From Fontibacterium abundans (lineage in GTDB: Bacteria; Pseudomonadota; Alphaproteobacteria; Pelagibacterales; Pelagibacteraceae): 64,000 nucleotides of DNA. Shown here piece after piece: positions 27,027-35,979 of this stretch. The DNA is taken from NCBI GenBank assembly GCA_965235095.1, contig OZ249405.1; one strand, written 5' to 3'. The position numbers and the translations under genes were made by a program. The notes under the pieces are model-generated. The model had not been told where the DNA came from, did not search any database, and was given only the letters and a program-made list of their open reading frames with translations. The number at the start of each line of letters is the position of its first letter. Position 1 is the stretch's first letter.

Positions 27027-28190
27027 TTAAAATTCAGAACAAGTTTTTTCGATTATTCTTATTGCTTCATCAATATCTTTTTTTTCAACAATAAGCGGAG
27101 GTAATAATCTTACAACGTTATCGCCAGCTTTTACTGCTAGCATCTTATTTTGAAATAAATGATCTAAAAACTTATTATTATCTACTTTTAACTTAATTCC
27201 TCTTAAAAGACCAATGCCTCTTACTTGTTCAATAACATTGCTATATTTTTTTTGTACTTCTTTTAATTTTGTCTCAAAATAACTGCCGACTTCCTGAACA
27301 TTTTCTAAAAATCCTTTTTGTAAAACAATATCTAATACCGCATTACCAACACTCATCGCTAAAGGATTTCCTCCGAATGTACTACCATGCGATCCAGGTT
27401 TCATTCCAACTGAAACTTTTTTGCTTACTAAGCATGCGCCTATTGGAAAACCACCACCAATTCCTTTTGCAATTGGACAGATATCTGGAACAATATTAGC
27501 CCACTCAAATGCAAAAAATTTTCCTGTTCTTCCAATTCCACACTGAACCTCGTCTAAAATAAGTAAAATTCCATTGTCATCACAAAGTTTTCTTAAAGGT
27601 TTCAAGCAATAATCTGGAACAACTCTAACACCACCCTCTCCTTGAACTGTTTCAAGCATGATTGCAGCGGTATTTTTTGTAATCGCTTTTTTTAAAGCCT
27701 CATGATCTCCAAATGGAACTTGATCAAAACCATCAACTTTAGGGCCAAATCCTAGCGTATGCTCTTTATTATTAGCGGCAAATAAAGCGGCTAAAGTTCT
27801 TCCATGAAAAGCTCCTTCAAAAGTAATAATTCTATTTCTTTCAGGCTGTCCAATTTCAAAAAAATATTTTCTTGCAACTTTAATGCTTGTTTCGGTTGCC
27901 TCTGCTCCTGAATTTACAAATATAACAAAGTCAGCAAATGTATTATCGGTTAATCTTTTAGCTAATTTTTCCTGTTCAGGAATTGTAAAAGCATTAGATA
28001 CATGCCACAATTTTTCAGATTGTTTTTTTATCGTCTCAACTAAATGTGGATGACAATGTCCCAATGAATTTACAGCAATACCAGAAACAAAATCTAAATA
28101 TTTCTCTCCTGTAGTTGATGTAAGGTAAGTTCCTTTTCCTTCTGAAAAAGAAACTTCTCTTCTTTTATATGTGCCTAATATTGAGCTCAT
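27027..28190 (-). CDS. argD: Acetylornithine aminotransferase
   Basis: 387 residues, class III PLP aminotransferase. FVNSGAEATETSIKVARKYF, the LILDEVQCGIGRTGKFFAFEW cofactor Asp region and the Schiff-base Lys in CPIAKGIGGGFPIGA are all present, with GSHGSTFGGNPLAM downstream. It converts N-acetylglutamate semialdehyde to N-acetylornithine, and many homologues also act as succinyl-diaminopimelate aminotransferase (DapC), which would suit dapD and dapE elsewhere in the window. Operon with argF. Confidence 0.92.
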   Translation of the reverse strand: MSSILGTYKRREVSFSEGKGTYLTSTTGEKYLDFVSGIAVNSLGHCHPHLVETIKKQSEKLWHVSNAFTIPEQEKLAKRLTDNTFADFVIFVNSGAEATETSIKVARKYFFEIGQPERNRIITFEGAFHGRTLAALFAANNKEHTLGFGPKVDGFDQVPFGDHEALKKAITKNTAAIMLETVQGEGGVRVVPDYCLKPLRKLCDDNGILLILDEVQCGIGRTGKFFAFEWANIVPDICPIAKGIGGGFPIGACLVSKKVSVGMKPGSHGSTFGGNPLAMSVGNAVLDIVLQKGFLENVQEVGSYFETKLKEVQKKYSNVIEQVRGIGLLRGIKLKVDNNKFLDHLFQNKMLAVKAGDNVVRLLPPLIVEKKDIDEAIRIIEKTCSEF

Positions 28191-28195
28191 GGAAA

Positions 28196-29005
28196 TTAAC
28201 TTTTGATTCTATATCCTTTTTTAAAAAGGATATAACATATTACCCACAAAGCTAAATTGATAAATGTTAAGTAAAAAAATCCTATAATAATAGATCCGTC
28301 AGATTGTCCTAAAAATCCATATCTAAATCCATCAATGGCATAAAAGAAAGGGTTGGCATGACTAATATAATAAAATACCGAATGTAGATTTTGTATAGAA
28401 TAAAAGGTTCCCGATAAGAATGATAAAGGAACAATAATAAAGTTTGTAACTGTGGCCATATTATCAAACTTTTGAGCCCATAATCCTGTAATAAATCCTA
28501 AACAAGCAAGCATTGATGACCCAAGTAATGCAAATAAAAGAATTATAAAAACGTTATGAACTGGAACATGCGCAAACGGAATAATAATTAACACTGAAAA
28601 GAATCCAATAACTAAACCTCTTGTAATTGCCCCTAAAAGCATTGCGGCTGTCACTTCCATAGGACTAAGCGGTGGATACAATATATCGACGATATTTCCC
28701 TGAACTTTAGCAATCATTAATGATGAGGAAGTATTGGCAAAAGCATTTTGCAAGATCTGCATGCAAATTAAGCCTGGCAATATAAACACTCCATATTCGT
28801 GTCCTAAAATATTATTTCTATTAAGTCCTAAAGCTATTGTGAAAACAGCCAAAAAAAGTATTAGCGTTACTACAGGTGAAAATACTGTTTGAATCCAAAC
28901 GTTCAGAAATCTTAAAATTTCTTTTTTATAAAGCGTGTAAAATCCAATCCAGTTAATGGATATGACTTGTGGAATTCTAATTTTATAATCTTTAATTGCG
29001 TTCAT
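28196..29005 (-). CDS. ABC-2 type transporter permease
   Basis: 269 residues with six membrane helices. WIQTVFSPVVTLILFLAVFTIAL and the conserved VPLSFLSGTFYSIQNLHSVFYYISHANPFFYAIDGFRYG segment match ABC-2 export permeases of the DrrB/NodJ/YadH type. No ATPase gene is adjacent, so its partner lies elsewhere. Substrate unknown (lipid, polysaccharide or drug). It is 5 bases upstream of argD and divergent from gcrA. Confidence 0.85.
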   Translation of the reverse strand: MNAIKDYKIRIPQVISINWIGFYTLYKKEILRFLNVWIQTVFSPVVTLILFLAVFTIALGLNRNNILGHEYGVFILPGLICMQILQNAFANTSSSLMIAKVQGNIVDILYPPLSPMEVTAAMLLGAITRGLVIGFFSVLIIIPFAHVPVHNVFIILLFALLGSSMLACLGFITGLWAQKFDNMATVTNFIIVPLSFLSGTFYSIQNLHSVFYYISHANPFFYAIDGFRYGFLGQSDGSIIIGFFYLTFINLALWVICYILFKKGYRIKS

Positions 29006-29037
29006 ATTTTTTAGTATTATTAAAATATATAGATAAA

Positions 29038-29046
29038 TGTGGATAA
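29038..29046 (-). promoter_or_regulatory. Perfect DnaA box upstream of gcrA
   Basis: TGTGGATAA on the plus strand is the exact reverse complement of the strong DnaA box TTATCCACA. It lies about 105 bases before the gcrA start and forms an inverted pair with the box at 29075-29083. Confidence 0.6.
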
Positions 29047-29074
29047 ATTTATGTAAATTAAATAAATCACTGAT

Positions 29075-29083
29075 TTATCTACA
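29075..29083 (+). promoter_or_regulatory. Near-consensus DnaA box upstream of gcrA
   Basis: TTATCTACA differs from TTATCCACA at one base and faces gcrA. With 29038-29046 it makes an inverted pair with 28 intervening bases. A TATAAT-like -10 (about 29104-29109) lies downstream, so the boxes sit where an activator or repressor of gcrA would bind. Confidence 0.55.
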
Positions 29084-29150
29084 CTTTTTTAACCTATATA
29101 TAGTATAATTTACTTTAGCTTAGACTACATATAGTATTTAACCTGCCTTT

Positions 29151-29669
29151 ATGGGATGGACACCAGAAAAAACTGAACAGTTAAAGAAACTTTGGAACGA
29201 AGGTCATACTGCGAGCCAAATAGCTGCAATGCTTGGAGATGGTATTTCTAGAAATGCTGTTATTGGAAAATCACACCGTCTTGGACTTGCTGGTAGATCT
29301 CATTCTAGAAACATTTACATTCAAAAAAGTGAAAACAAATTTCATCACAAAAATAGCGTTCCTTTAAAAAGATTAAGAAAACCTCGTGGTCTTAGAGCTA
29401 TTGTTATTGAAAAAGATTTTGAGCCTGAAAATCCAACTAGTTTAGAAAATTTAAATGAAAAAACTTGTAGATGGCCTATTGGGCATCCAGATGAGGCTAA
29501 TTTTTATTTCTGTGGAAGAAATCCTATGGAAGAAAGAGTTTATTGCAAATTACACGTTCTTCATGCTTACCAGCCTAAAGGATGGAAGAATGATGAGGAA
29601 GAAGATAAAAATACAAAAGGAACAGAAGAACTTCCAGAGTTTTTTGAAAAGAAAATTAAGTCCGCTTAA
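29151..29669 (+). CDS. gcrA: GcrA cell-cycle regulator
   Basis: 172 residues. MGWTPEKTEQLKKLWNEGHTASQIAAMLGDGISRNAVIGKSHRLGL is the GcrA helix-turn-helix-like DNA-binding domain. The C-terminal half has CRWPIGHPDEANFYFCGRNPMEERVYCKLH, the conserved sigma70-interacting, Cys-rich end. GcrA acts with CcrM methylation at GANTC sites to control cell-cycle genes in alphaproteobacteria. Two DnaA boxes lie upstream. The 3' end overlaps ppx by 4 bases. Confidence 0.95.
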   Translation: MGWTPEKTEQLKKLWNEGHTASQIAAMLGDGISRNAVIGKSHRLGLAGRSHSRNIYIQKSENKFHHKNSVPLKRLRKPRGLRAIVIEKDFEPENPTSLENLNEKTCRWPIGHPDEANFYFCGRNPMEERVYCKLHVLHAYQPKGWKNDEEEDKNTKGTEELPEFFEKKIKSA

Positions 29670-31159
29670 TTAGTATAAATAATTTTAGATTTTAGTTTCA
29701 TTTCATCCGCCAATGATTTCAATCTTTTTTGAACTTGATTAGAAATTACTTGCGTGTCTTTTTTAGAAACCTTTAGAATTAAATCTTTATTACTGTTCTT
29801 ATAAATTTTTATCTTATCAAAGAATATATTTGATATAACACCGATCGAAGAAGCTAATCGCAATGCTGCTCCGATCTGCCTACAAGCTGAAATTTCTTCA
29901 TTACTTAGTAATTTTACAAACTCAATGTCTGGATAATATTTAGTAGAACAGTGTCTCCAAAAAGAAACTAATCCAAGTTTAATTCTTTCACCATGAGATA
30001 ATTTTAAGATAGGTGCGTTAATAACTTCTTGAAAAACTAATTCAGCTCTTTGGTAAACCCCTAGGCCCCAATCAAAATTACTCAACGAACAGGCTGGTAG
30101 CAAAAGTCTATGAGGAAAATATTCTTCATTACCTGAAAAAAGATTCTTAATAAAATTATATAATTTTAGATAATTGGCTGCGTAGTCTGCTTTTTTATGA
30201 GAAATAAAATGTACGGATCTATTTAATGAATTATTCTGCAAAACTTTTAAATGAGATTTACTTATCAAAGAACCTTCTCTAACTCCTGACTGCGAAAGAA
30301 ACACACTAACTGGATCACAAATTCTAATTAGGTTTGATAATATGAATCCTCCTATTGGAATATAATTAGTTCTTGATTTAGTGGCTGAGGCTAATTTTTC
30401 ATATTTAATTGCTTTTACAGTGTTTAATCTATTTGCAAACTTTAAAGTTTCTGAACCTGAAAGCTTATATTGATGCAAAATAGCCAGAGGGTAATTAGTC
30501 TTTATCATGTGCGCATTCATAAGGGTTCTCCAAGTACCTCCACATAAATAAAGATTTTTAATCTTATTTTTTCTTAACCATTCAATTTTATTTAAGTAGA
30601 AACTTATTATTTTTCTTACCTTATTCTTGTTTTTTTTTGGCTGATTGAAAAGCCTTAAAACACCTAATGGAAGTGATATTTTCTCATGAATAATATTTTT
30701 TTCTACTCTAGCAAGTTCTAAACTTCCGCCCCCTAAGTCAGCTACAACTCCATTTACTTTTTGAAAACCTATAACAACACCAAGAGCAGAATTTTCAGCT
30801 TCTTTATTCCCAGATAAAATTATAATTTTTTTTTTAATAATTTTTTGAGCTTTAATAATAAATTCTTTAGCGTCAGTCGCCTCTCTAAGAGCGGCGGTCC
30901 CGATAGCTTTATATTTTTTAACCTTAAGATTACTAAGTATCTGCTTAAATCGTTTTAAAACAGTCAGAGCAAATTCAGCTCCTTTTGGGTCAAGCTTTCC
31001 AGTTCGATCTAAATTTTTTCCTAATTGACAAACGGCCTTTTCATTAAAAACTGGTATTTGTGAATTTAGAATATTATCATAAATTAACATTCGAATAGAA
31101 TTAGATCCAAGATCGATAATTGCTTCTTTATTTATAAAATCTCTTTCTCGTGAAATCAT
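29666..31159 (-). CDS. ppx: Exopolyphosphatase / guanosine pentaphosphatase family
   Basis: 497 residues. The actin-fold start AIIDLGSNSIRMLIYDN, GTAALREATDAKEF, and VVADLGGGSLELARVEK are the Ppx/GppA phosphate-binding motifs. YIPIGGFILSNLIR and a C-terminal HD-like helical region follow. It releases terminal phosphate from polyphosphate (or pppGpp). It is downstream of ppk1 by 7 bases, giving a polyphosphate make-and-break operon next to the Pho regulon. Confidence 0.9.
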   Translation of the reverse strand: MISRERDFINKEAIIDLGSNSIRMLIYDNILNSQIPVFNEKAVCQLGKNLDRTGKLDPKGAEFALTVLKRFKQILSNLKVKKYKAIGTAALREATDAKEFIIKAQKIIKKKIIILSGNKEAENSALGVVIGFQKVNGVVADLGGGSLELARVEKNIIHEKISLPLGVLRLFNQPKKNKNKVRKIISFYLNKIEWLRKNKIKNLYLCGGTWRTLMNAHMIKTNYPLAILHQYKLSGSETLKFANRLNTVKAIKYEKLASATKSRTNYIPIGGFILSNLIRICDPVSVFLSQSGVREGSLISKSHLKVLQNNSLNRSVHFISHKKADYAANYLKLYNFIKNLFSGNEEYFPHRLLLPACSLSNFDWGLGVYQRAELVFQEVINAPILKLSHGERIKLGLVSFWRHCSTKYYPDIEFVKLLSNEEISACRQIGAALRLASSIGVISNIFFDKIKIYKNSNKDLILKVSKKDTQVISNQVQKRLKSLADEMKLKSKIIYTN

Positions 31160-31166
31160 TTTTATA

Positions 31167-33287
31167 TTATTTAACTAATCTTAATTTTTCAGGCATACTT
31201 AAATTAACAGAACTACCTCTACCAGACAAACTAGGATTTTTCATGAAATAATTGTGTGCAGAAAAATTATCCTCTGTCGTTGCTTTAATTTTTTCATAAC
31301 TTTCATCAGATTTTAAGAACCAACTATTTTCGGCGTCTTTATAATTAGCAAGCATGATTTGATCTAATACCTGCTCGTGCACTGTAGAATTTTCTACGGG
31401 TATAAATAATTCAACTCTTCTATCTAAATTTCTTGTCATTAAATCTGCTGAGCTAAAGTATGCAAGATTAGATCTTGATGGCATTATTTCTCCATTAGCA
31501 AAACAATAAATTCTTGAATGTTCTAAAAATCTTCCAACAATACTCTTTACAATAATATTTTCTGAAAGTCCTTTTATACCAGGTTTGAGACAACAAATAC
31601 CTCTAACAAATAAGCAAATTTTAACTCCAGCAGCAGATGCTTGATACAACTTATCAATCATCGCTTTGTCTACTAAAGAATTAAGTTTAATCCATATTTC
31701 AGCATGCTTACCTTTTGATTTATTTTCAATTTCTTGATCTATTAATGAATATAATTTTGTTCTTAAAGATAGCGGAGATAAAATTAATTTTTTTAATTTT
31801 TTAGGTTCTGCATAAGTTGTTATGTAATTAAAAAATTTCTCAACATCTTCACATATAATTTTATCTGAACTAAAAAATGACAAGTCTGTATATATTTTGG
31901 CATTAATAGGATGATAGTTACCAGTGCCAAGATGCACATAACTAACTAATTTACTTTTTTCTTTTCTGACAATTAAGCTAGCTTTTGCATGTGTTTTTAG
32001 TTTAACAAAACCATAAACGACCTGCACGCCTGCTTTTTCCAGGGTAGAGGCTAGACTAATATTAGTCTCTTCATCAAATCTTGCTTTAACCTCAACTACA
32101 GCTGTAACTGATTTACCTTTTTCTGAAGCTAGTACCAATGCTTTGACAATTGGTGAATCGGAGGTGGTTCTGTAAAGCGTTTGCTTTATAGCAATAACAT
32201 TAGGATCTTCAGCGGCTTGATTTAGAAACTGAATAACAGCATCAAAAGTTTCATAAGGGTGATGCACTATAAAATCTTTGGCTTTAATGGTTGCAAAATA
32301 ATCGTTATTGAACTGTTTTAATCTTTCAACTTGTCTTGGGTTAAATGATCTAAATACTAAATTTGTATTTTTTTTATTGTAAACTTGGTCAATCTGATGG
32401 ACGCCAACAAAACTGTCCATCTCGTATACTTCATCCTTTGTTACTTCTAATTTTTTATAAACAAATTTCTTTAATAAAGGATCGGCATTAGATCTTATTT
32501 CTAATTTAACAATTCGACCTCTTCGTCTTTTCTTCAAAGCTTTTTCTAAGTACAATATTAAGTCTTCTGCCTCTTCTTCAAACTCAATATCACTGTCTCT
32601 AATAATTCTAACTGAGGTATATTTATTAAGATGATAGCCTGGAAATAAATAATTTACGTAATTACTAATAATATGTTCAACGCTTAAATATTTTTTTACA
32701 TCAACTCTGTTGCTAATATTAATAAAACGTTCGATATTTTGTGGAATCAGGATTGTAGCAAAAAATTTTTTACTTTTATTTCTCTTATTTAATAACAACA
32801 CTAAAAAATGTCCTTTATTAGGAACGAATGGAAAAGGATGAGATGGATCTATAATCAATGGCGTTAGTATAGGATAAATATTTTCTCTAAATATTTTATT
32901 TAATCTAACTTTTTCTGATTTATTAAGATCGCGATAAGATGCAAATAATATTCCTTCTTTGCTTAAATCAACTTTTAAATTCGACCAAGCTTCGTTTGAT
33001 GCTGCTAATAGTTTTTTTGTTTTAATAATTATACGCTCGAGTTGCTTTTCACTTGTAAGTCCATCATGTGATAAAAAAGAAACTTTATCTTTAATTTGAT
33101 TATAAATTCCAGCAACTCTGACCATAAAGAATTCATCTAAATTATTTGCTGCAATGGATAAAAATTTTAAACGCTCTAGTATAGGATTTTTTAAATTTGA
33201 AGCCTCGGCAAGAACTCGTAAATTAAATTTTAACCAAGATATTTCTCGATTAATGTACTTGTTTAATTTTTTTTCTTTTCTTTGCAT
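31167..33287 (-). CDS. ppk: Polyphosphate kinase 1
   Basis: 706 residues, full length PPK1. YINREISWLKFNLRVLAEA opens the N domain, HPYETFDAVIQFLNQAAEDPNVIAIKQTLYRT and the catalytic His in YVHLGTGNYHPINAKIYTDLSFF follow, and SSADLMTRNLDRRVELFIPV ends the second phospholipase-D-like domain. It polymerises ATP gamma-phosphate into polyphosphate. It is divergent from sixA with a 41-base gap. Confidence 0.95.
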   Translation of the reverse strand: MQRKEKKLNKYINREISWLKFNLRVLAEASNLKNPILERLKFLSIAANNLDEFFMVRVAGIYNQIKDKVSFLSHDGLTSEKQLERIIIKTKKLLAASNEAWSNLKVDLSKEGILFASYRDLNKSEKVRLNKIFRENIYPILTPLIIDPSHPFPFVPNKGHFLVLLLNKRNKSKKFFATILIPQNIERFINISNRVDVKKYLSVEHIISNYVNYLFPGYHLNKYTSVRIIRDSDIEFEEEAEDLILYLEKALKKRRRGRIVKLEIRSNADPLLKKFVYKKLEVTKDEVYEMDSFVGVHQIDQVYNKKNTNLVFRSFNPRQVERLKQFNNDYFATIKAKDFIVHHPYETFDAVIQFLNQAAEDPNVIAIKQTLYRTTSDSPIVKALVLASEKGKSVTAVVEVKARFDEETNISLASTLEKAGVQVVYGFVKLKTHAKASLIVRKEKSKLVSYVHLGTGNYHPINAKIYTDLSFFSSDKIICEDVEKFFNYITTYAEPKKLKKLILSPLSLRTKLYSLIDQEIENKSKGKHAEIWIKLNSLVDKAMIDKLYQASAAGVKICLFVRGICCLKPGIKGLSENIIVKSIVGRFLEHSRIYCFANGEIMPSRSNLAYFSSADLMTRNLDRRVELFIPVENSTVHEQVLDQIMLANYKDAENSWFLKSDESYEKIKATTEDNFSAHNYFMKNPSLSGRGSSVNLSMPEKLRLVK

Positions 33288-33328
33288 GTGAGTTTATTTA
33301 AAAATCTATGACTTAATATATTACAATA

Positions 33329-33832
33329 ATGTTAAATTTATATGTCATGAGACATTCCAAATCTAGCTGGAATGACGCTAATATTAATGATTTTGAGAGA
33401 CCTCTATCCGCTAAAGGAAGAAAAGATATAAAATTTATAATTAAATTTCTAAAAAGAAAAAAAATAAAATTTGATTTTGCCTACGTTTCATCTTCAAAAA
33501 GAACTAAACAAACTTTTAAATTATTAAAAAAAAAAATAAAAATTAAAAAAGAGATATTCTCTAAAAATCTATATTTAACTGATGAGAATAAAATATTTAA
33601 TATAATAAAAAATACTAAAAAAAATTATAAAAATATTCTTCTTGTTAATCACGAACCGACTTGCAAAAATTTAGTTAATAAACTTATAAAAAAAAATTAT
33701 TTTTTATTTAAGGAAAAAAAATTTAGCACCTCAGCTATTACAAAAATAACTTTTTCTATAAAAAAATGGAAAAAACTTAATGAAAGTAGCGGAAAATTAG
33801 TTTTTTTTAAAAGGCCAATAGACTTAATCTAG
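33329..33832 (+). CDS. sixA: SixA-type histidine phosphatase
   Basis: 167 residues of the small histidine-phosphatase fold. LYVMRHSKSSWNDANINDFERPLSAKGRKD carries the RHG-like active His (RHS form typical of SixA), with LLVNHEPTCKNL holding the second His. SixA removes phosphate from phosphohistidine proteins. It sits between ppk1 and phoB and overlaps the phoB end by 4 bases. The role here (phosphorelay or phosphotransferase damping) is inferred. Confidence 0.8.
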   Translation: MLNLYVMRHSKSSWNDANINDFERPLSAKGRKDIKFIIKFLKRKKIKFDFAYVSSSKRTKQTFKLLKKKIKIKKEIFSKNLYLTDENKIFNIIKNTKKNYKNILLVNHEPTCKNLVNKLIKKNYFLFKEKKFSTSAITKITFSIKKWKKLNESSGKLVFFKRPIDLI

Positions 33833-34512
33833 GAATCTAAAGAGTAACCAGACGATCTAACAGTTCTGATTAAATCGTTCTTTTTATCAATATTTATTGC
33901 TTTTCTTAATCTTCTAATATGAACATCTACAGTTCTGCTTTCTACATTAATACTTTCGCCCCAAACATTACTTAAGAGTTGTTCTCTGGAATACACTCTT
34001 TGCGGACTTTTAATTAAAAAATCTAATAACTTATATTCTATTGGTCCTAGTTTAATTTCTTTATTTTCTCTAAAAACCTTTTTTGTAATACGATCAATTT
34101 TTAAATCTTTAAATATTCCTAAATCTTCAAGTAAAGAAGGTTTTGATCTTTTAATTAATGATTTTACTCTTAATAATAATTCCTTATTATTAAAAGGCTT
34201 TGTTACATAATCGTCAGCTCCAACCTCTAGACCTTTAATTTTATCATCAGGCTCACCTTTGGCAGTTAAAATTAAAACTGGTATATTTTTTAATTTTTTG
34301 TCTATTTTTATTTTTCTACAAACATCAATTCCTGATGTGTCAGGGAGCATCCAATCTAATATTACTAGGTCAGGTGTTTTTTCTTTAATAACTTTAAAAG
34401 CATCCTCTCCTGTTTCTGAGCAAAAAACTTTAAAGCCTTCTTTTTCTAAATTGTATTTTATTAAAGTTATAATGGATTTTTCATCTTCAACGAGCAGGAT
34501 GTTAGCTAACAT
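33829..34512 (-). CDS. phoB: Phosphate regulon response regulator PhoB
   Basis: 227 residues of OmpR/PhoB type. Receiver with acidic D10, phospho-acceptor Asp53 in VILDWMLPD, and Lys105 in VTKPF. The winged-helix domain has GPIEYKLLDFLIKSPQRVYSREQLLSNVWG and VDVHIRRLRKAI. It binds Pho boxes under phosphate limitation. It is the last gene of the phoR-pst-phoU run and lies 22 bases after phoU, while its sensor phoR is the first gene. Confidence 0.95.
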   Translation of the reverse strand: MLANILLVEDEKSIITLIKYNLEKEGFKVFCSETGEDAFKVIKEKTPDLVILDWMLPDTSGIDVCRKIKIDKKLKNIPVLILTAKGEPDDKIKGLEVGADDYVTKPFNNKELLLRVKSLIKRSKPSLLEDLGIFKDLKIDRITKKVFRENKEIKLGPIEYKLLDFLIKSPQRVYSREQLLSNVWGESINVESRTVDVHIRRLRKAINIDKKNDLIRTVRSSGYSLDS

Positions 34513-34534
34513 TTTTCTTAATTTAATTTTAGAT

Positions 34535-35209
34535 TTAACCTTTTGGCCTATTTCCCTTAATTTCTTCTCCTTTAATTAAAAAGTATACATACTCGCAAAT
34601 ATTAGTCGAATGATCCCCAATTCTTTCAATATTTTTTGCAACAAAAAGAAGGTGCGTTAAAGACTCAATATTCTTTTTTTCTTTTTTCATATTATTTAAA
34701 AAGTCTTCAAGTAGTTTATTAATTATGACATCAATTTCTTTGTCACTGTTCCACACAGATAAAGCTAATTGTTCATCTTTTTTAGAATAAGAATCCAATG
34801 TTTTTTTCAGATTATTCTGCACAAGTTCAGAAGCAGTTTTAATTAATGAGAAATCCGCATTATTAAGATCGACTTTTATATATTTAACTCTTTTAACAAT
34901 ATTTTTTGCGAGATCCCCTATTCTTTCTAATTCTGCAGCAATCCTCATTGCCGATACAGTTTCTCTTAGATCAATTGCCATAGGTTGTCTTAAAGTAATA
35001 AGATTCACAACTTGATCATCAATTTTTTTTTCTAACTCATCAATTCTTTCGTCTTTTCCAATAATTTTATCAATTAACTCTTCATCTTTTTTTAACAGAG
35101 CTATAATAGAATTAGAAAATTGACTTTCACACAAAGCCCCCATTTTTAAAACTGTACTATGTAGCGTTTTTAACTGTCCTTCGTATGAGCTAACTATATG
35201 TTCTGACAT
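34535..35209 (-). CDS. phoU: Phosphate transport regulator PhoU
   Basis: About 224 residues with two tandem three-helix PhoU repeats. MAIDLRETVSAMRIAAELERIGDLAKNIVKR and the second-half LLFVAKNIERIGDHSTNICEYVYF contain the conserved metal-binding E/DxxRxxD patterns. It conveys PstSCAB status to PhoR. I place the start at the ATG at 35209, one base after the pstB stop, rather than a TTG three codons earlier. Confidence 0.94.
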   Translation of the reverse strand: MSEHIVSSYEGQLKTLHSTVLKMGALCESQFSNSIIALLKKDEELIDKIIGKDERIDELEKKIDDQVVNLITLRQPMAIDLRETVSAMRIAAELERIGDLAKNIVKRVKYIKVDLNNADFSLIKTASELVQNNLKKTLDSYSKKDEQLALSVWNSDKEIDVIINKLLEDFLNNMKKEKKNIESLTHLLFVAKNIERIGDHSTNICEYVYFLIKGEEIKGNRPKG

Positions 35210-35210
35210 T

Positions 35211-35978
35211 TTAACCAAACCTTCCTGTTATGTAGTCCTGCGTTAATTTATTATCAGGATTCTTAAATATTTTTTCTGTTAAATTAAACTCTAAAATTTT
35301 ACCTAAATGAAAAAAGCCAGTATTTTGCGAAACTCTTGCTGCCTGTGACATTGAATGCGTAACTATTACAATTGTATATGTTTTTTTTAACTCATCAATT
35401 AGTTCTTCAATTTTTGCTGTTGCAATTGGGTCTAAAGCAGAACAAGGTTCATCCATTAAAATAACTTCAGGATTAATTGAAATAGTTCTTGCTATACAAA
35501 GTCTTTGTTGTTGACCTCCTGAGAGTCCAGTTCCTGGCTGATTTAATCTATCTTTTACCTCGTCCCAAAGAGCCGCTTTTTTTAGGCTACTTTCAACTAT
35601 TTGATCTAAATCGTTCTTATTGTCTGCTAGACCATGAATTCTTGGTCCGTATGCAATATTATCATAAATACTTTTTGGAAATGGATTTGGTTTTTGAAAG
35701 ACCATTCCAACTTTTTCTCTAAGTAAATTTACATCTACATCTTTTTTATTTATTTCTTGCCCATCTATTTTTATAGAACCCTCAACTTTACATATATCGA
35801 TAACATCATTCATTCGATTAAGGCATCTAATGTAGGTAGATTTTCCACAGCCCGATGGTCCAATCAACGCTGTAACTTTTTTTTCTTCCAGTTCTAAATT
35901 TACATCAAATAATGCTTGCTTGGCCCCATAAAAAACATTCAAATTTTTAGTAGATATTTTTATTTTTTGATTTTTCAT
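35211..35978 (-). CDS. pstB: Phosphate ABC transporter ATP-binding protein
   Basis: 255 residues from the chosen ATG (35978); a TTG start 7 codons upstream is possible but would overlap pstA. Walker A GPSGCGKST, the PstB-typical GMVFQKPNPFPKSIYDNIAYGPRIHG, signature LSGGQQQRLCIAR and Walker B VILMDEPCSALDP are all present. It energises high-affinity phosphate uptake. One base separates it from pstA. Confidence 0.96.
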   Translation of the reverse strand: MKNQKIKISTKNLNVFYGAKQALFDVNLELEEKKVTALIGPSGCGKSTYIRCLNRMNDVIDICKVEGSIKIDGQEINKKDVDVNLLREKVGMVFQKPNPFPKSIYDNIAYGPRIHGLADNKNDLDQIVESSLKKAALWDEVKDRLNQPGTGLSGGQQQRLCIARTISINPEVILMDEPCSALDPIATAKIEELIDELKKTYTIVIVTHSMSQAARVSQNTGFFHLGKILEFNLTEKIFKNPDNKLTQDYITGRFG

Positions 35979-35979
35979 A

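Noticed and set aside
29029..29090. Replication origin upstream of gcrA
   Set aside because: Only two good DnaA boxes are present, with no further clustering; promoter control of gcrA is the simpler reading.
33288..33328. Pho box between ppk1 and sixA
   Set aside because: One ATTACA is present, but the neighbouring half-sites are poor and spaced 12 bases, not 11. Too weak to list.
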